DNA of 64,000 bases from Nemesobacter sp965204665 (lineage in GTDB: Bacteria; Desulfobacterota_D; UBA1144; Nemesobacterales; Nemesobacteraceae). This document shows, in pieces, positions 21,287 through 30,720 of the stretch (the stretch's first letter is position 1; every line of letters starts with the position of its first letter). The stretch covers positions 1,798,001-1,862,000 of the forward strand of contig OZ242002.1 in the NCBI GenBank assembly GCA_965204665.1. Direction: 5' to 3'. The notes beneath the pieces were generated by a model. It was not told the DNA's origin. It saw nothing but the letters and a program-made list of their open reading frames with translations, and ran no database searches. Made by a program: the position numbers and the translations under genes.

Positions 21287-23244
21287 ACTTGCAGAACAAT
21301 TTTGACATAACTATCTGATATTATTAATAAAGTAAAAAACAACCATGTTAGTTACTGGACAGGTTTGAGTTTGACCCCCAGTAATTCGAAAGCTTTCTGC
21401 TGCAGCTCGGTGGGTTGAGTCATGATTTCAAACGGCTCGGCATTGTCCGACGGCGCCACCACTTTATTCCTGCAGATAGTGGCCAGGTCATCAAGCAGTG
21501 TGCGGAAACTGTGCACAGGTTCTCCTGAAGTTGCGCGTCTGCTCCGGGCTTTGTTTCGGGCTGAAGACGAAACCTCCGCACGCTCCACTACCGATGACCG
21601 CTCTCTCTGTGCTTCTTCAGGGTTCTCGTCGTCAAACAGCAGCGGTCTGAGACTCCGGCGCATGTGCCACTCAACGTAATAGGCCAGCATGCACAACAAT
21701 ACGTGTGCACGCACCCGGTCTGCTCTGTAGTGATAGACAGGTCTAACCTTCAGATCCACAGTCTTGAAACTGCGGAATGCACGCTCCACCGCGCTCAGAC
21801 TCTTATAGGCCCGCACAGTCTGCTCGGCATCAAGTTCATCTGCAGGCACGCCGGTGCGCACTATGTATATACCGTCAAGAGCTGATTCAGCCGCTATGGA
21901 ATCGCTTTTACGCCGATATTCAAATGTATTGTCCGTGATCTTCAGTTCAAAGTGCTTGCCCATCTTATATCTGCCGATCACCTTTCCCACCCGAAGCGCA
22001 ATCTTTTCCCTGCCTTCGAGTCTGCGCTTGTCCCGCCTGGTCGCATCAACAATGGAATCAAGCGCCTCTTCGGTGGATTTCAATAAATCCTCACGTCTAC
22101 GCTTCCGCCTGAACGCCAACTGTTTGTTGCGACACACCACCAGACGTTCCCCGGGATAGTCATCGCTTCTGATCTCGGCCAGGTCGGTATCATCGAACAA
22201 CGAAAGTTGTACAGCACCGGATACGACCAGACTGCTGACGGCCGTTGTACGCAGCGCACTTATCCAGTCCAACCCCGCAGGCTCCACCTCATCACGGATG
22301 CGTGCCTCGGTCAGCATGCCTCTGTCACCGACAAGTACAATACGGGACAGCCCGAAGCGATTACGTATCTTGTCGATCTGTACACTCAACGTCCCGGGGT
22401 CGGCGGTGTTTCCTTCGAAGACTTCCACGGCAACAGGACATCCCTCATCACTGCACAGCAGGCCGAATACTATCTGCATCTTCCCTTTCCTGCCGTCTCT
22501 CGAGTATCCGAACTGCGCAAGAGAACAGCACTTTCCTTCAAGGTATGCGGATGTGAGATCGTAGAGTACCAGCGCTCCGTCCCGCAGATGACGTTCAGCC
22601 AGGCGCCGTTCAATGGTGTTCTGACGCTGCAGCAACCAGTCCACAGCATCGTAGAGACCGTCTTTGTCCGCACCTTCTATGTCCAGCATCTCGGCAAGAG
22701 AACTGTTTGCGGTGTCGGAGGCCAATCCTCGTGCAGCGGCCAGCTTTGAGCCCGGAAAGAGTATGCGGGCGACTATGAGGGCGACAGCGAGTTCACGTCG
22801 GGCGGAAGCGGAAGAGCCGATTATGCGGTCAAGTTTCAGTTTACGTAATGTTCCGAGAACAGCTGCGACATGTCCGTGCGGAAGAGACCGGATTATATCG
22901 AAGACTTCGCAGGGGTCGGAGACAGCACGACCGCCTTTGAGCAGCACGCGCAGTCCTTCAATCACTTCAGGCGGCAGTTTGGACAGGTTGGCGAGTGTGC
23001 GTTTGTGAGCTCTTCCGTCTTTCCAATACGATTCCCGCAGCAGGATGGCGGGGGGAGAGTTTCTGTTCGGTACGCTTTCTATGTACATGATTAGGATTAT
23101 AAACTGATAAATAAGTGATGTCAAGCAAGAAATAACAGAAACATTATACTATACATGGACAGGCCGTCAGCTGAAAAACAGGTAAAAATGAAGTGTTATG
23201 AGCAGGTTATGTTAAAAACAGGAGAATTTTTCCCGCAAGTTCAG
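21283..23244 (-). mobile_element. IS1634-type insertion sequence with 6-bp target duplication
   Basis: The 1,962-bp element is bounded by inverted ends CTGAACTTGC (21283-21292) and GCAAGTTCAG (23235-23244), and carries one transposase on the minus strand. CTTAAA occurs directly outside both ends (21277-21282 and 23245-23250), a 6-bp target duplication. The insertion splits a methyltransferase reading frame. The clean ends suggest it is recent. Confidence 0.9.
21352..23088 (-). CDS. IS1634-family transposase
   Basis: The protein is about 578 residues and intact. DDE catalytic positions are visible: Asp in LVLYDLTSAYLEG, Asp in VLVGDRGMLTEA and Glu in SLSAVERAFRSFKTVDLKVR, with VRPVYH after it as in the family. 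I chose the ATG at 23088 (MYIESVPNRNSP), which fits family N-termini. A longer frame to 23124 adds a hydrophobic extension that I doubt. The intact gene and matching IS ends suggest the element can still move. Confidence 0.88.
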   Translation of the reverse strand: MYIESVPNRNSPPAILLRESYWKDGRAHKRTLANLSKLPPEVIEGLRVLLKGGRAVSDPCEVFDIIRSLPHGHVAAVLGTLRKLKLDRIIGSSASARRELAVALIVARILFPGSKLAAARGLASDTANSSLAEMLDIEGADKDGLYDAVDWLLQRQNTIERRLAERHLRDGALVLYDLTSAYLEGKCCSLAQFGYSRDGRKGKMQIVFGLLCSDEGCPVAVEVFEGNTADPGTLSVQIDKIRNRFGLSRIVLVGDRGMLTEARIRDEVEPAGLDWISALRTTAVSSLVVSGAVQLSLFDDTDLAEIRSDDYPGERLVVCRNKQLAFRRKRRREDLLKSTEEALDSIVDATRRDKRRLEGREKIALRVGKVIGRYKMGKHFELKITDNTFEYRRKSDSIAAESALDGIYIVRTGVPADELDAEQTVRAYKSLSAVERAFRSFKTVDLKVRPVYHYRADRVRAHVLLCMLAYYVEWHMRRSLRPLLFDDENPEEAQRERSSVVERAEVSSSARNKARSRRATSGEPVHSFRTLLDDLATICRNKVVAPSDNAEPFEIMTQPTELQQKAFELLGVKLKPVQ

Positions 23245-25324
23245 CTTAAATGCCACAGCACCGTTGGCTGCAAAACGGGCGCTTGATGTACTCAAAGTTA
23301 CCGCTACCGAGATTGCTGAGACCGGGGTTATTCGCCGTCATGATGTAGCTGGCAGGATATTTCACCGCTTGCTCAATACAAGGAAGTTCTTAGCAACCAA
23401 TTATACGACTATCCCCGCTGCGATAATTCTTTCAGCGCTTGCGTTTGACCGTCGCCATTCAACTTGGAAAGACCTTGATTTTACCCGTAGAGAAACGTTG
23501 GAACAGTTAAAAATTGTTGATCCAGCTTGCGGTTCGGGAACATTGCTGATGGCTGCATTCCAGGAAACAATCAAACAAGTTCACATTCAGAATGAAAGAT
23601 GTCCGAACAGCGACCTGACCAAATGCGTTCTAGAGAATTCACTCTACGGATTTGATGTTGTACCCGCCGCTATTCACCTTGCCGCCAGTACCTTGTTAAT
23701 GGCGGAGACTTCACAACTTGTCTCAGACTTAAAACTATGGCGAATGCAACATGGAGTATTTGGCGGTTTAGCAAGACTTGGTAGCTTGGACATGCTTAAC
23801 ACCTCACACACAAGTGGAAACGCAGCTCGATTAGGCTTGTTTAACGATCCTGAGATAGATGCCATAGCTATATCGGGAAAGGGGGAAGAAGCAAAAACAG
23901 ATGTCTTTTTCCCAAGAGATTGCGACTTGGTAATTGCAAATCCGCCATACACACGGGCGGGCGGGCCGGGTGACGAGAAAAACACCGATTGGAATCCGAT
24001 CTTTGGCTCACTGCTCAATAAAGAAGAACAGGAACTAATGAAGAACGCTCTCAACCGCACATTACGAAACACTCCAGCGGGCATATACTCTGGCTTGGGC
24101 TCCGCTTTTCTTGTCTTGGCACACCATAATGTTAGAAGGGGAGGTCGCATAGCGTTTGTCCTCCCTAGTGTCTTAACTACAGGCATTTCATGGAAACCGA
24201 TCCGGGAAATGTTGCTCGTCAACTATCAGGTCGACTGGGTGATTACAAGTCATGACCCCAAAATTCGATTTGGAAGGGCGGGGCTGCCCGGACGCATGTA
24301 TGCCTCTTTCTCCGAGTCAACCAACATGGCTGAGGTTTTATTGGTAGCCACTAAAAAAACACCGTCACCTTCTCATAAGATTCGTTTTGTGAATCTTAAA
24401 ACTAATCCATTATCTACGATTGACTCACTGGCAGTAGCAAGGGCATTACTTGAGATGCCAGAGGGTGCGGTAGATCTTTTAACGTCAGGTGCTTCTTCAT
24501 GGGGACAGGTGCGCACGGTGCTTCAATATAAACTGACGGATAAACCTTGGATCGAAACCTCGTTTGTTCAATCAGACTTGATAGATGTGGTTCAACAACT
24601 CGCAAAAGACATCCCCTTGTGTGCATTGGATCGGGATTGGATATTCGGTCCTTATGAGATGCAGATCAAAAACAAGAATCAAGGATTGTTCTTGATTGAT
24701 AAGAACCCTGACCCTATGCGTTCAGGATATGCGGCATTGTGGCATCATAAAGCCGATGAAATAATCCAGTTGCAAGTCCCACCAAATGCCCACCTAACTC
24801 CACGGGATGACAAGTCTTCCTCAGAACAGCAAAAAATGTTAAACAAGTCCTCAAAACTACATTTTGCCCGTGAATTGCGTAGCAATACTCAGAAATTGGC
24901 ATCTGTACTCACGGATCAACCTCTTCTTGGTGTCCGCAGTTGGATTACCTTGAAGCCTAAGTCTTCAAAAGAAGGTGATTTAGAAACTGCTTGTCTCTGG
25001 TTCAATTCAACTCTGGGCTTTCTTGTTCGCCTGCCACATGCGAACCGGCCTTATCCCGGACGATCGACTATAACGCACTCAACAATCCCTTCGTTAAAGG
25101 CATTGGATCTGAAGTCACTTACTGAAGAACAACTTAGACAAGGCAAGGATTCCTTTGAACAAATCCGAGAAAAAACATTGCAACCATTTCACCGAATGAA
25201 TGTGGATAAGACTAGGCAGGAAATTGACACCGTATTGTGCCGTATTCTCGGACTGAATACGGAAGATATAGCGAAAATCCGGGATATGCTAGTACTTGAA
25301 CCGTTGGTTAATGCGGGGAAATAG
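23245..25324 (+). pseudogene. 3' part of the IS-interrupted DNA methyltransferase (N6-adenine type)
   Basis: The sequence continues the frame broken at 21282. Motif I (IVDPACGSGTLLMAAF) and motif IV (LVIANPPYTRAGG) of class I SAM-dependent adenine methyltransferases are present. About 400 residues follow that would hold the target-recognition region. The layout suits large Eco57I/type IIG-like or PglX-like enzymes. The longest open frame starts at 23264. Without the upstream half there is no native start, so the gene is presumably inactive unless the IS excises. Confidence 0.85.
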
Positions 25325-25377
25325 GGTAGTCTAACACTGTTCTGAAAACTTAAGGGTGATTCGGTCTACTACTTGGC

Positions 25378-25491
25378 ATGAAGGCGGTAAAGCATAAACA
25401 TCCAAAGAAGCCGACAAAAAAGGATTTAGAGCGCAGATTTTTCCTCCAAAAAGACAGGAAAGGCAACCCTAAAATTGTTGAAGTCAAATGA
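25378..25491 (+). CDS. Possible 37-residue basic peptide
   Basis: An ATG frame of 37 codons is rich in Lys and Arg (MKAVKHKHPKKPTKKDLERR at its N-terminus). It lies between the methyltransferase remnant and rmuC. There is no clear Shine-Dalgarno sequence and no family is recognised. It may be chance. Confidence 0.25.
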   Translation: MKAVKHKHPKKPTKKDLERRFFLQKDRKGNPKIVEVK

Positions 25492-25548
25492 GGGAGTTAC
25501 AAAATCTTATCAACTTTCCTTTATAATTCCCCAATTTAAAATACCGTT

Positions 25549-26853
25549 ATGAACCTGTACGGCGTGCTGATTTTTCTTATGGCCACTGGAGTTGCTGCGC
25601 TTCTGTATATTCTGTTCAGGCAAAACGGGCGCCTCCGGGCCAGAGAGTCGGAACTCTCTCTTGTAAAAACGGCAAACACTGAGTTTCAGGATAAAATCGC
25701 CGCCTATGAAGAGCGGATAACTGTGCTTAATTCCGAAGTGAGCAAAAAAAGGGAAATGATCTCGGTTCTGAAAACTAATGAAGAGTTTTTCAGGAACTCG
25801 GAGCGGATATTGCGTGAGGAGTTTACCAACCTTGGAAACAGGATTTTTGAATCTACTGCGAAAAAATTCGCCGATGAGAACAGAACCAATATGGAGAATC
25901 TCCTCGGTCCGCTCCGAGAACGGATCAAAGATTTCGATAAAAAAGTTACGGATACTCATAGAGAAGCGTCTGTCGACAGAAACTCCCTGAAAGAACACAT
26001 AGAGAATCTGAAAAAACTCGGAGAGCGGATGAATCGTGAGACGCTTAATCTAACAACCGCTCTTAAGGGTGAATCTCAGACGCAAGGCGCTTGGGGAGAA
26101 ATGATACTTGAAAGAGCCTTGGAGATGTCGGGACTCCGCAGGGATAAGGAATACCGGACGCAGGCAAGTTTCAAAGATGACGATGGGAATACCCTGCGCC
26201 CGGATGTCATCGTCCGTCTTCCCGAGGGCAGGGATGTGATAATCGACTCGAAGGTTTCCCTTACGGCATACGAGAGATATGTTTCCTCCGATGATCCAGA
26301 AGAAAAAGAAAACCGCATCCGCGAACACATAACGTCTTTTCGAAACCATATAAGGAGTCTAGGCTCCAAGAGGTATGATGATATATCCGAGATAAGGAGC
26401 CTTAACTATGTCCTCATGTTTGTTCCGATAGAGTCAGCTCTTATGCTTGCTGTGGAAGAGGAGCGGGACCTTTACTCGGACGCTTTTGCGAAAAACGTGA
26501 TAATAGTGAGTCCCTCCACGCTTCTTGCCGTGCTTCGGACCATACACAACCTCTGGCAGTTTGAGTATCAGAACTCAAATGCAAGAGAAATAGCCGAAAG
26601 CGCGGGCAGGATGTATGATAAATTCGTCACCCTTGTCGAGCATCTTGAGGAAGTAGGAAAGCGCATAAGTCAGTCGGAAAAAGCCTACACCAATGCCATG
26701 AAAAGTCTTTCTGAAGGCTCCGGGAACCTTATCGGAAGGGTGCAGTCTCTGAGAGATTTGGGAGTGAAAAGTTCGAAGCAGCTGCCTGACGGCATCTCAG
26801 AAAGATCGCAAAGGTCGGAGTTCATCACTTCTTCTCAAGAAGACGGACATTAA
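25549..26853 (+). CDS. rmuC: DNA recombination protein RmuC
   Basis: The 434-residue protein has an N-terminal membrane segment (VLIFLMATGVAALLYILF), a coiled coil to about residue 180, and the RmuC domain with QGAWGEMILERALEMSGL, RPDVIVRLPEGRDVIIDSKV and FVPIESAL. RmuC proteins are nuclease-fold factors that limit recombination at inverted repeats. A TATAAT at 25522-25527 may be its promoter. Confidence 0.9.
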   Translation: MNLYGVLIFLMATGVAALLYILFRQNGRLRARESELSLVKTANTEFQDKIAAYEERITVLNSEVSKKREMISVLKTNEEFFRNSERILREEFTNLGNRIFESTAKKFADENRTNMENLLGPLRERIKDFDKKVTDTHREASVDRNSLKEHIENLKKLGERMNRETLNLTTALKGESQTQGAWGEMILERALEMSGLRRDKEYRTQASFKDDDGNTLRPDVIVRLPEGRDVIIDSKVSLTAYERYVSSDDPEEKENRIREHITSFRNHIRSLGSKRYDDISEIRSLNYVLMFVPIESALMLAVEEERDLYSDAFAKNVIIVSPSTLLAVLRTIHNLWQFEYQNSNAREIAESAGRMYDKFVTLVEHLEEVGKRISQSEKAYTNAMKSLSEGSGNLIGRVQSLRDLGVKSSKQLPDGISERSQRSEFITSSQEDGH

Positions 26854-26894
26854 TATCTATCCAAGGAAGAAAAGTCGAATTTGTCCTGACTGAA

Positions 26895-27776
26895 ATGTTG
26901 ACATTCAATTCAATCGATGTCGAAACGGCAAACGTTGATCGTGCGAGCATCTGTCAGATCGGCATAGTACATGTTCGGGACGGAAAAATCGAAGATGAAT
27001 GGTGCACCTCGGTGAATCCGGAGGATTGGTTCGATCCGTGGAATACTGAAATTCACGGGATTGAAGAAAAAGACGTGAGGAATAGTCCCACTCTTCCCGT
27101 ACTTCGTGATAAATTGTGCGGACGACTGCATGGCTCTATTCTGGTAAGCCACACATCATTTGATCGTGTTGCGCTGGATCGCGCTATGAAAAAGTACAAC
27201 CTCGAACGACTTCAGGTTGTATGGCTTGATAGTGCGAAAGTCGCCCGTCGTGCTTGGCCGGAAAAATACGGACAAAGAGGTTACGGACTCAAGAATATTG
27301 CGGAAGATCTCAAGATTGTATTCAGGCATCACGATGCCCTTGAAGATGCCAGAGCAGTAGCGGAAATTCTACTAAGTGCGTGTGCATCCGCTGAAATAGA
27401 CATTGAAGGTTGGTTGCGTCGGGTTAATCGTCCAATTTCTCCCTACGCATCTCGGTCTCGGTCGCCGTCATCATCAGTGAAGCGAGAGGGAAACGCGAAT
27501 GGAGTACTATTCGGAGAAACAGTTTTGTTCACCGGCGCACTGAGTATGCCGAGGGTTCAAGCAGCCGATATTGCTGCGGAAGCCGGATGCAATGTGGTAG
27601 AAGGCGCCAACAAGAACATTACAATGCTGGTAGTGGGCATTCAGGACGAAAGAAGACTGAAAGATTATAAGAAAAGAAGTAAACATCGAAAGGTGGAAGC
27701 GTTGATTGAGAGAGGCTCGGACATCCAGATTTTATCCGAAAGAGATTTTTCCGAACTTGTAGGCATTGATCTATGA
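26895..27776 (+). CDS. DnaQ-like exonuclease with C-terminal BRCT domain
   Basis: The N-terminal half has DEDDh exonuclease motifs: IDVETAN (Asp8, Glu10), SHTSFDRVAL, and HHDALEDARAVAEI with the His-Asp pair. After a Ser/Arg-rich linker (about residues 178-200), a BRCT domain follows (VLFTGALSM to EGANKNITMLVVG). It resembles DNA polymerase III epsilon-type proteins carrying BRCT domains, likely in repair. It stands 41 bases after rmuC and may share its transcript. Confidence 0.8.
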   Translation: MLTFNSIDVETANVDRASICQIGIVHVRDGKIEDEWCTSVNPEDWFDPWNTEIHGIEEKDVRNSPTLPVLRDKLCGRLHGSILVSHTSFDRVALDRAMKKYNLERLQVVWLDSAKVARRAWPEKYGQRGYGLKNIAEDLKIVFRHHDALEDARAVAEILLSACASAEIDIEGWLRRVNRPISPYASRSRSPSSSVKREGNANGVLFGETVLFTGALSMPRVQAADIAAEAGCNVVEGANKNITMLVVGIQDERRLKDYKKRSKHRKVEALIERGSDIQILSERDFSELVGIDL

Positions 27777-27993
27777 GTCGGAGTCTCGTTTCAGTCATAT
27801 TCTTTGCTGAAATGACAGTTTTAACGCTTTAAAAATCCTGTCTTATTTTGAGAATTATTGCTTCACTCCCTTTTCACCGGACGTATAAAAGTCCTCTACC
27901 AATTGATTCCTGATTCAGTCGAAACGGCGATAGCGATCTTAGAATAAAAAGAGCAAATCATGTAAGGTTCTGCTTCTGAAGATTCAATATACG

Positions 27994-28812
27994 ATGAGAG
28001 GTGGCATAACCTTGTTTGAAAATTCCATCAAAGGTCACTGGGCGCTGATACTCGGCTCATCAAGCGGTTTCGGAGAAGCATGCAGTATAGAACTCGCCCG
28101 CAGAGGAATGAATATTTTCGGCGTTCATCTGGACCGTAAGGGTACAATGCCGAAAGTGCAAGGCATTATCGAAGAGATAAAAAACCTAGGAAGTGAAGTC
28201 AAGTTTTATAACGTAAATGTTGCGGATACGGAAAAAAGAAGCGAGGTGCTCCAGGATATAAAGGATACTGTCGGAGATAAACCGGCAGTGAAAGTTCTGG
28301 TTCATTCCGTCGCGTTCGGCACTTTGAAGAATTACGTGGCGGACAACCGCTCTCAGGTCCTCAACAGCAAGAATATAGAGATGACGCTTGATGTGATGGC
28401 TCACAGTCTTGTTTACTGGACGCAAGATCTTGTAATGGAGGGACTTATGGGGCAGGGGGGAAGAGTGTTCGCAATGACGAGTTCAGGAAGTCACAGGGTA
28501 TGGCCTACCTACGGCGCTGTCTCTGCGGCCAAAGCCGCAATAGAATCTCACATACGCCAGTTGGCGGTTGAACTTGCTCCGCGCGCAATCACCGCAAACT
28601 CAATAATGGCGGGAGTGACCGACACTCCGGCGCTGAGAAAGATCCCGGGAAATGAGAAACTTTCTCAGCGCGCGCTTGAGTCGAATCCTTCGGGAAGACT
28701 CACGAAGGCTGAGGATGTGGCAAAGGCGATTGCTGTTCTCTCACTCGCCGAAGCTTCATGGATTACAGGAAATGTGATAGGGGTTGACGGAGGAGAAGAC
28801 ATCGTCTCGTAG
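27994..28812 (+). CDS. Short-chain dehydrogenase, enoyl-ACP reductase (FabL-like)
   Basis: The Rossmann-fold protein has the nucleotide motif GSSSGFGEA, the catalytic YGAVSAAKAA (YxxxxxK spacing as in enoyl reductases) and DGGEDI at the C-terminus. The local sequence around SAAKAAIESHIRQLAVELAP resembles FabL-type enoyl-ACP reductases, so a role in fatty acid elongation is likely but not proven. A TTG at 28012 preceded by GAGAGGTGG could be the true start in place of the ATG at 27994. Confidence 0.75.
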   Translation: MRGGITLFENSIKGHWALILGSSSGFGEACSIELARRGMNIFGVHLDRKGTMPKVQGIIEEIKNLGSEVKFYNVNVADTEKRSEVLQDIKDTVGDKPAVKVLVHSVAFGTLKNYVADNRSQVLNSKNIEMTLDVMAHSLVYWTQDLVMEGLMGQGGRVFAMTSSGSHRVWPTYGAVSAAKAAIESHIRQLAVELAPRAITANSIMAGVTDTPALRKIPGNEKLSQRALESNPSGRLTKAEDVAKAIAVLSLAEASWITGNVIGVDGGEDIVS

Positions 28813-29282
28813 GTCGTCTGCACCCCTGTTCTGTATGATTTTTCATTCTCTCAGAAGTTTTTTTTTCGATCCAATACGGTTGCACTGTTGTACGGTACAT
28901 ATATGAATGAAAGGGTTGGAAGCCGAACTTTTCAGTTGTTTTGTCAGCATATTTTGATGACTGGTCACTCAGTTCGTGATGTTGTATGGTGTAGGCCATG
29001 GATAGACAGCCACTTCAGGATAATGAGATTGATCTGGGCACGGTCATAGTACGGCTGACCTACGGGGAGGCGCAGCATAAGCGCTTAGACAGTCTGGTCA
29101 ATGTCATTACCTCGCCTTCTAAAATCGTTATATCTCGAATGTCTTTACTGGGCTTGTTGTTAGATTTTTACATGTTTTTGCAATATAATATTTTGCATAG
29201 TCTGTTTGGAAGCCGTTGTGCGACCGGGTAAAGGACCGGCAAAATATCAGATAGAGAAAAGACACAAAAAGGGGGCTAAACA
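28813..29282. other. Mostly non-coding stretch before the NurA-HerA region
   Basis: There are 470 bases with only one weak frame (28998-29231). I see no RNA gene, repeat or clear promoter. It separates the SDR gene from the accessory block that follows. Confidence 0.4.
28998..29231 (+). CDS. Doubtful 77-residue frame
   Basis: The frame starts polar (MDRQPLQDNEIDLGTV) and ends hydrophobic (LLGLLLDFYMFLQYNIL). No ribosome site or family is recognised. It may be a gene fragment left by a rearrangement. Confidence 0.2.
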   Translation: MDRQPLQDNEIDLGTVIVRLTYGEAQHKRLDSLVNVITSPSKIVISRMSLLGLLLDFYMFLQYNILHSLFGSRCATG

Positions 29283-29517
29283 ATGATCAAGGTTATTTTA
29301 ATGGCAGTTTTGTTCTTTATGTCTGGTGTGGCCGTTGCCCAAAGTCCTGAAACATGTGCAGAACAATACAAGGTTGGGGGAAATGGCTGGCTATGCCAGG
29401 GCTTATGTGCAGAGGGAACAGGAAAGAATGATTTTTGACAAGCTATTACCTGAAGCATATCGAGACGGTTACAACAAAGGATGGGCTGAATGTATGGAAG
29501 CCCGCAGGGAGAGATAA
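29283..29517 (+). pseudogene. Frameshifted small secreted protein
   Basis: AAGGGGG precedes the ATG at 29283. The protein starts with a clear signal peptide (MIKVILMAVLFFMSGVAVAQ) and then SPETCAEQYK. At a run of five Gs (29376-29380) the frame shifts. Reading with one G fewer continues GEMAGYARAYVQREQERM, then AYRDGYNKGWAECMEARRER to the TAA at 29515. The unshifted frame stops at once in an unrelated tail. It is either a broken gene of about 77 residues or a sequencing indel in the G run. Confidence 0.55.
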
Positions 29518-29518
29518 C

Positions 29519-29578
29519 ATGAGCAACAAAGGCTATTATATTGGTTCTCAATGGCATAAATTGGAATTCCGTGAGTGA
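29519..29578 (+). CDS. Possible 19-residue leader peptide coupled to nurA
   Basis: The ATG at 29519 opens 19 codons ending in TGA at 29576-29578, which overlaps the GTG start of the NurA gene (GTGA). Short upstream frames of this kind can couple translation. No conservation can be judged here. Confidence 0.25.
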   Translation: MSNKGYYIGSQWHKLEFRE

Positions 29579-30720
29579 TTGACCCCGCAACTCAGGTTCA
29601 GTTGAAAGAAGCCATTGTCGATTGTATTACCACTGATCAGGGAGCCCTTGACAACCTCCGTGAGGAAATCCGCCCGTTGCGTGAATCAACGCGACGGATA
29701 CAGCCTCGCGCCACCACATCAGTTTCCATAGTTGGAACGGATGGTGGCAACAATCAAATTCAGTTCGACCCTTTCTTGGTTCAAATTGTGAGAGTTCTTG
29801 ACAGTAGTAATAACGAATACTGTCTTGATGCGGTCTCTCTGACTACGCCGATTGACAAACTGAGTCGTCGCCAGTTTTCCAAGAATGGGTCACCTGAAAC
29901 CGCACTTGGTGAAATGATGCATTTTCTTGAGGTAGAAACACTGCCATCGCTCTCCCACATGATTCGTTCCAATGATAGCGGGAAGCCAGTCTCTCCGACT
30001 TGGATTGGTGTTTATCGAGAACTCGTTGAGTGGGCAGTTCTGTTCTCAATTCTGAAAAAAGATTTCGGTACGGATACCCTGATTGTCTGCGACGGGTTGC
30101 TGCGCAGCAAGGTCTTTGCAAAGGACCTATTCCAACGGATTCTTCAAGGCATGCGTGCGCGAATCGAAGAGCAATGGCAAAAGAATCGACGCCGTGTCTA
30201 CCTAGCCGGTGTTGCGAAGTACAGTAAAGTTCTTTCTCGGTACCAGTTGGCCATGGCCCTAGAAGGTGTTTTACAAACAGATTACCCGTCTTATGTAGAG
30301 GTACCGCGTGAAGTTGAAGAAAAAGCATATGTATGGTCTGAATTCGCCCGTGGTGATGACCGGGTGATTGACGAAGGCGGTGAGATCAATAAGTTCGTCG
30401 GTGGCAAGATGTTTCTCGTGAAATTCGGTGCGCACAGACGCGACCCTGTATGGCCGGTTGACATTTTTGTCCCGCAGGTAGGTGATGCTCAGCCGATACT
30501 CGGATCACTGCTCGCAGATACAATCAACGGTTTTCCTGTTCCTCACTATCCGCGTTGTCTCCAGAAGGCTCACGAAAACGCCGCGCTTGTAGATTTCGAC
30601 TTTGAAATCCTACAGGACTTCATCTACGAAGGCATCCGGAGCAGTCTAAAGGGTGATGCTTCAAAGCTAGATGTATTCCAATTTCAAGATGCCGACCCTG
30701 CGCGAAAACGTTACGAATGA
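29575..30720 (+). CDS. nurA: NurA-family 5'-3' nuclease
   Basis: The 381-residue protein has the NurA hallmark VGTDGGNN, an Asp at about residue 56 on the first strand of an RNase H-like fold. A second acidic strand (LIVCDGLLRSK) and the C-terminal segment HYPRCLQKAHENAALV resemble the conserved NurA end. NurA works with the HerA translocase, here encoded next with an ATGA overlap. In archaea the pair resects DNA ends. In bacteria such pairs are sporadic and often found in defence loci. GTG 29575 is the only reasonable start, because an in-frame stop lies three bases upstream. Confidence 0.78.
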   Translation: MIDPATQVQLKEAIVDCITTDQGALDNLREEIRPLRESTRRIQPRATTSVSIVGTDGGNNQIQFDPFLVQIVRVLDSSNNEYCLDAVSLTTPIDKLSRRQFSKNGSPETALGEMMHFLEVETLPSLSHMIRSNDSGKPVSPTWIGVYRELVEWAVLFSILKKDFGTDTLIVCDGLLRSKVFAKDLFQRILQGMRARIEEQWQKNRRRVYLAGVAKYSKVLSRYQLAMALEGVLQTDYPSYVEVPREVEEKAYVWSEFARGDDRVIDEGGEINKFVGGKMFLVKFGAHRRDPVWPVDIFVPQVGDAQPILGSLLADTINGFPVPHYPRCLQKAHENAALVDFDFEILQDFIYEGIRSSLKGDASKLDVFQFQDADPARKRYE

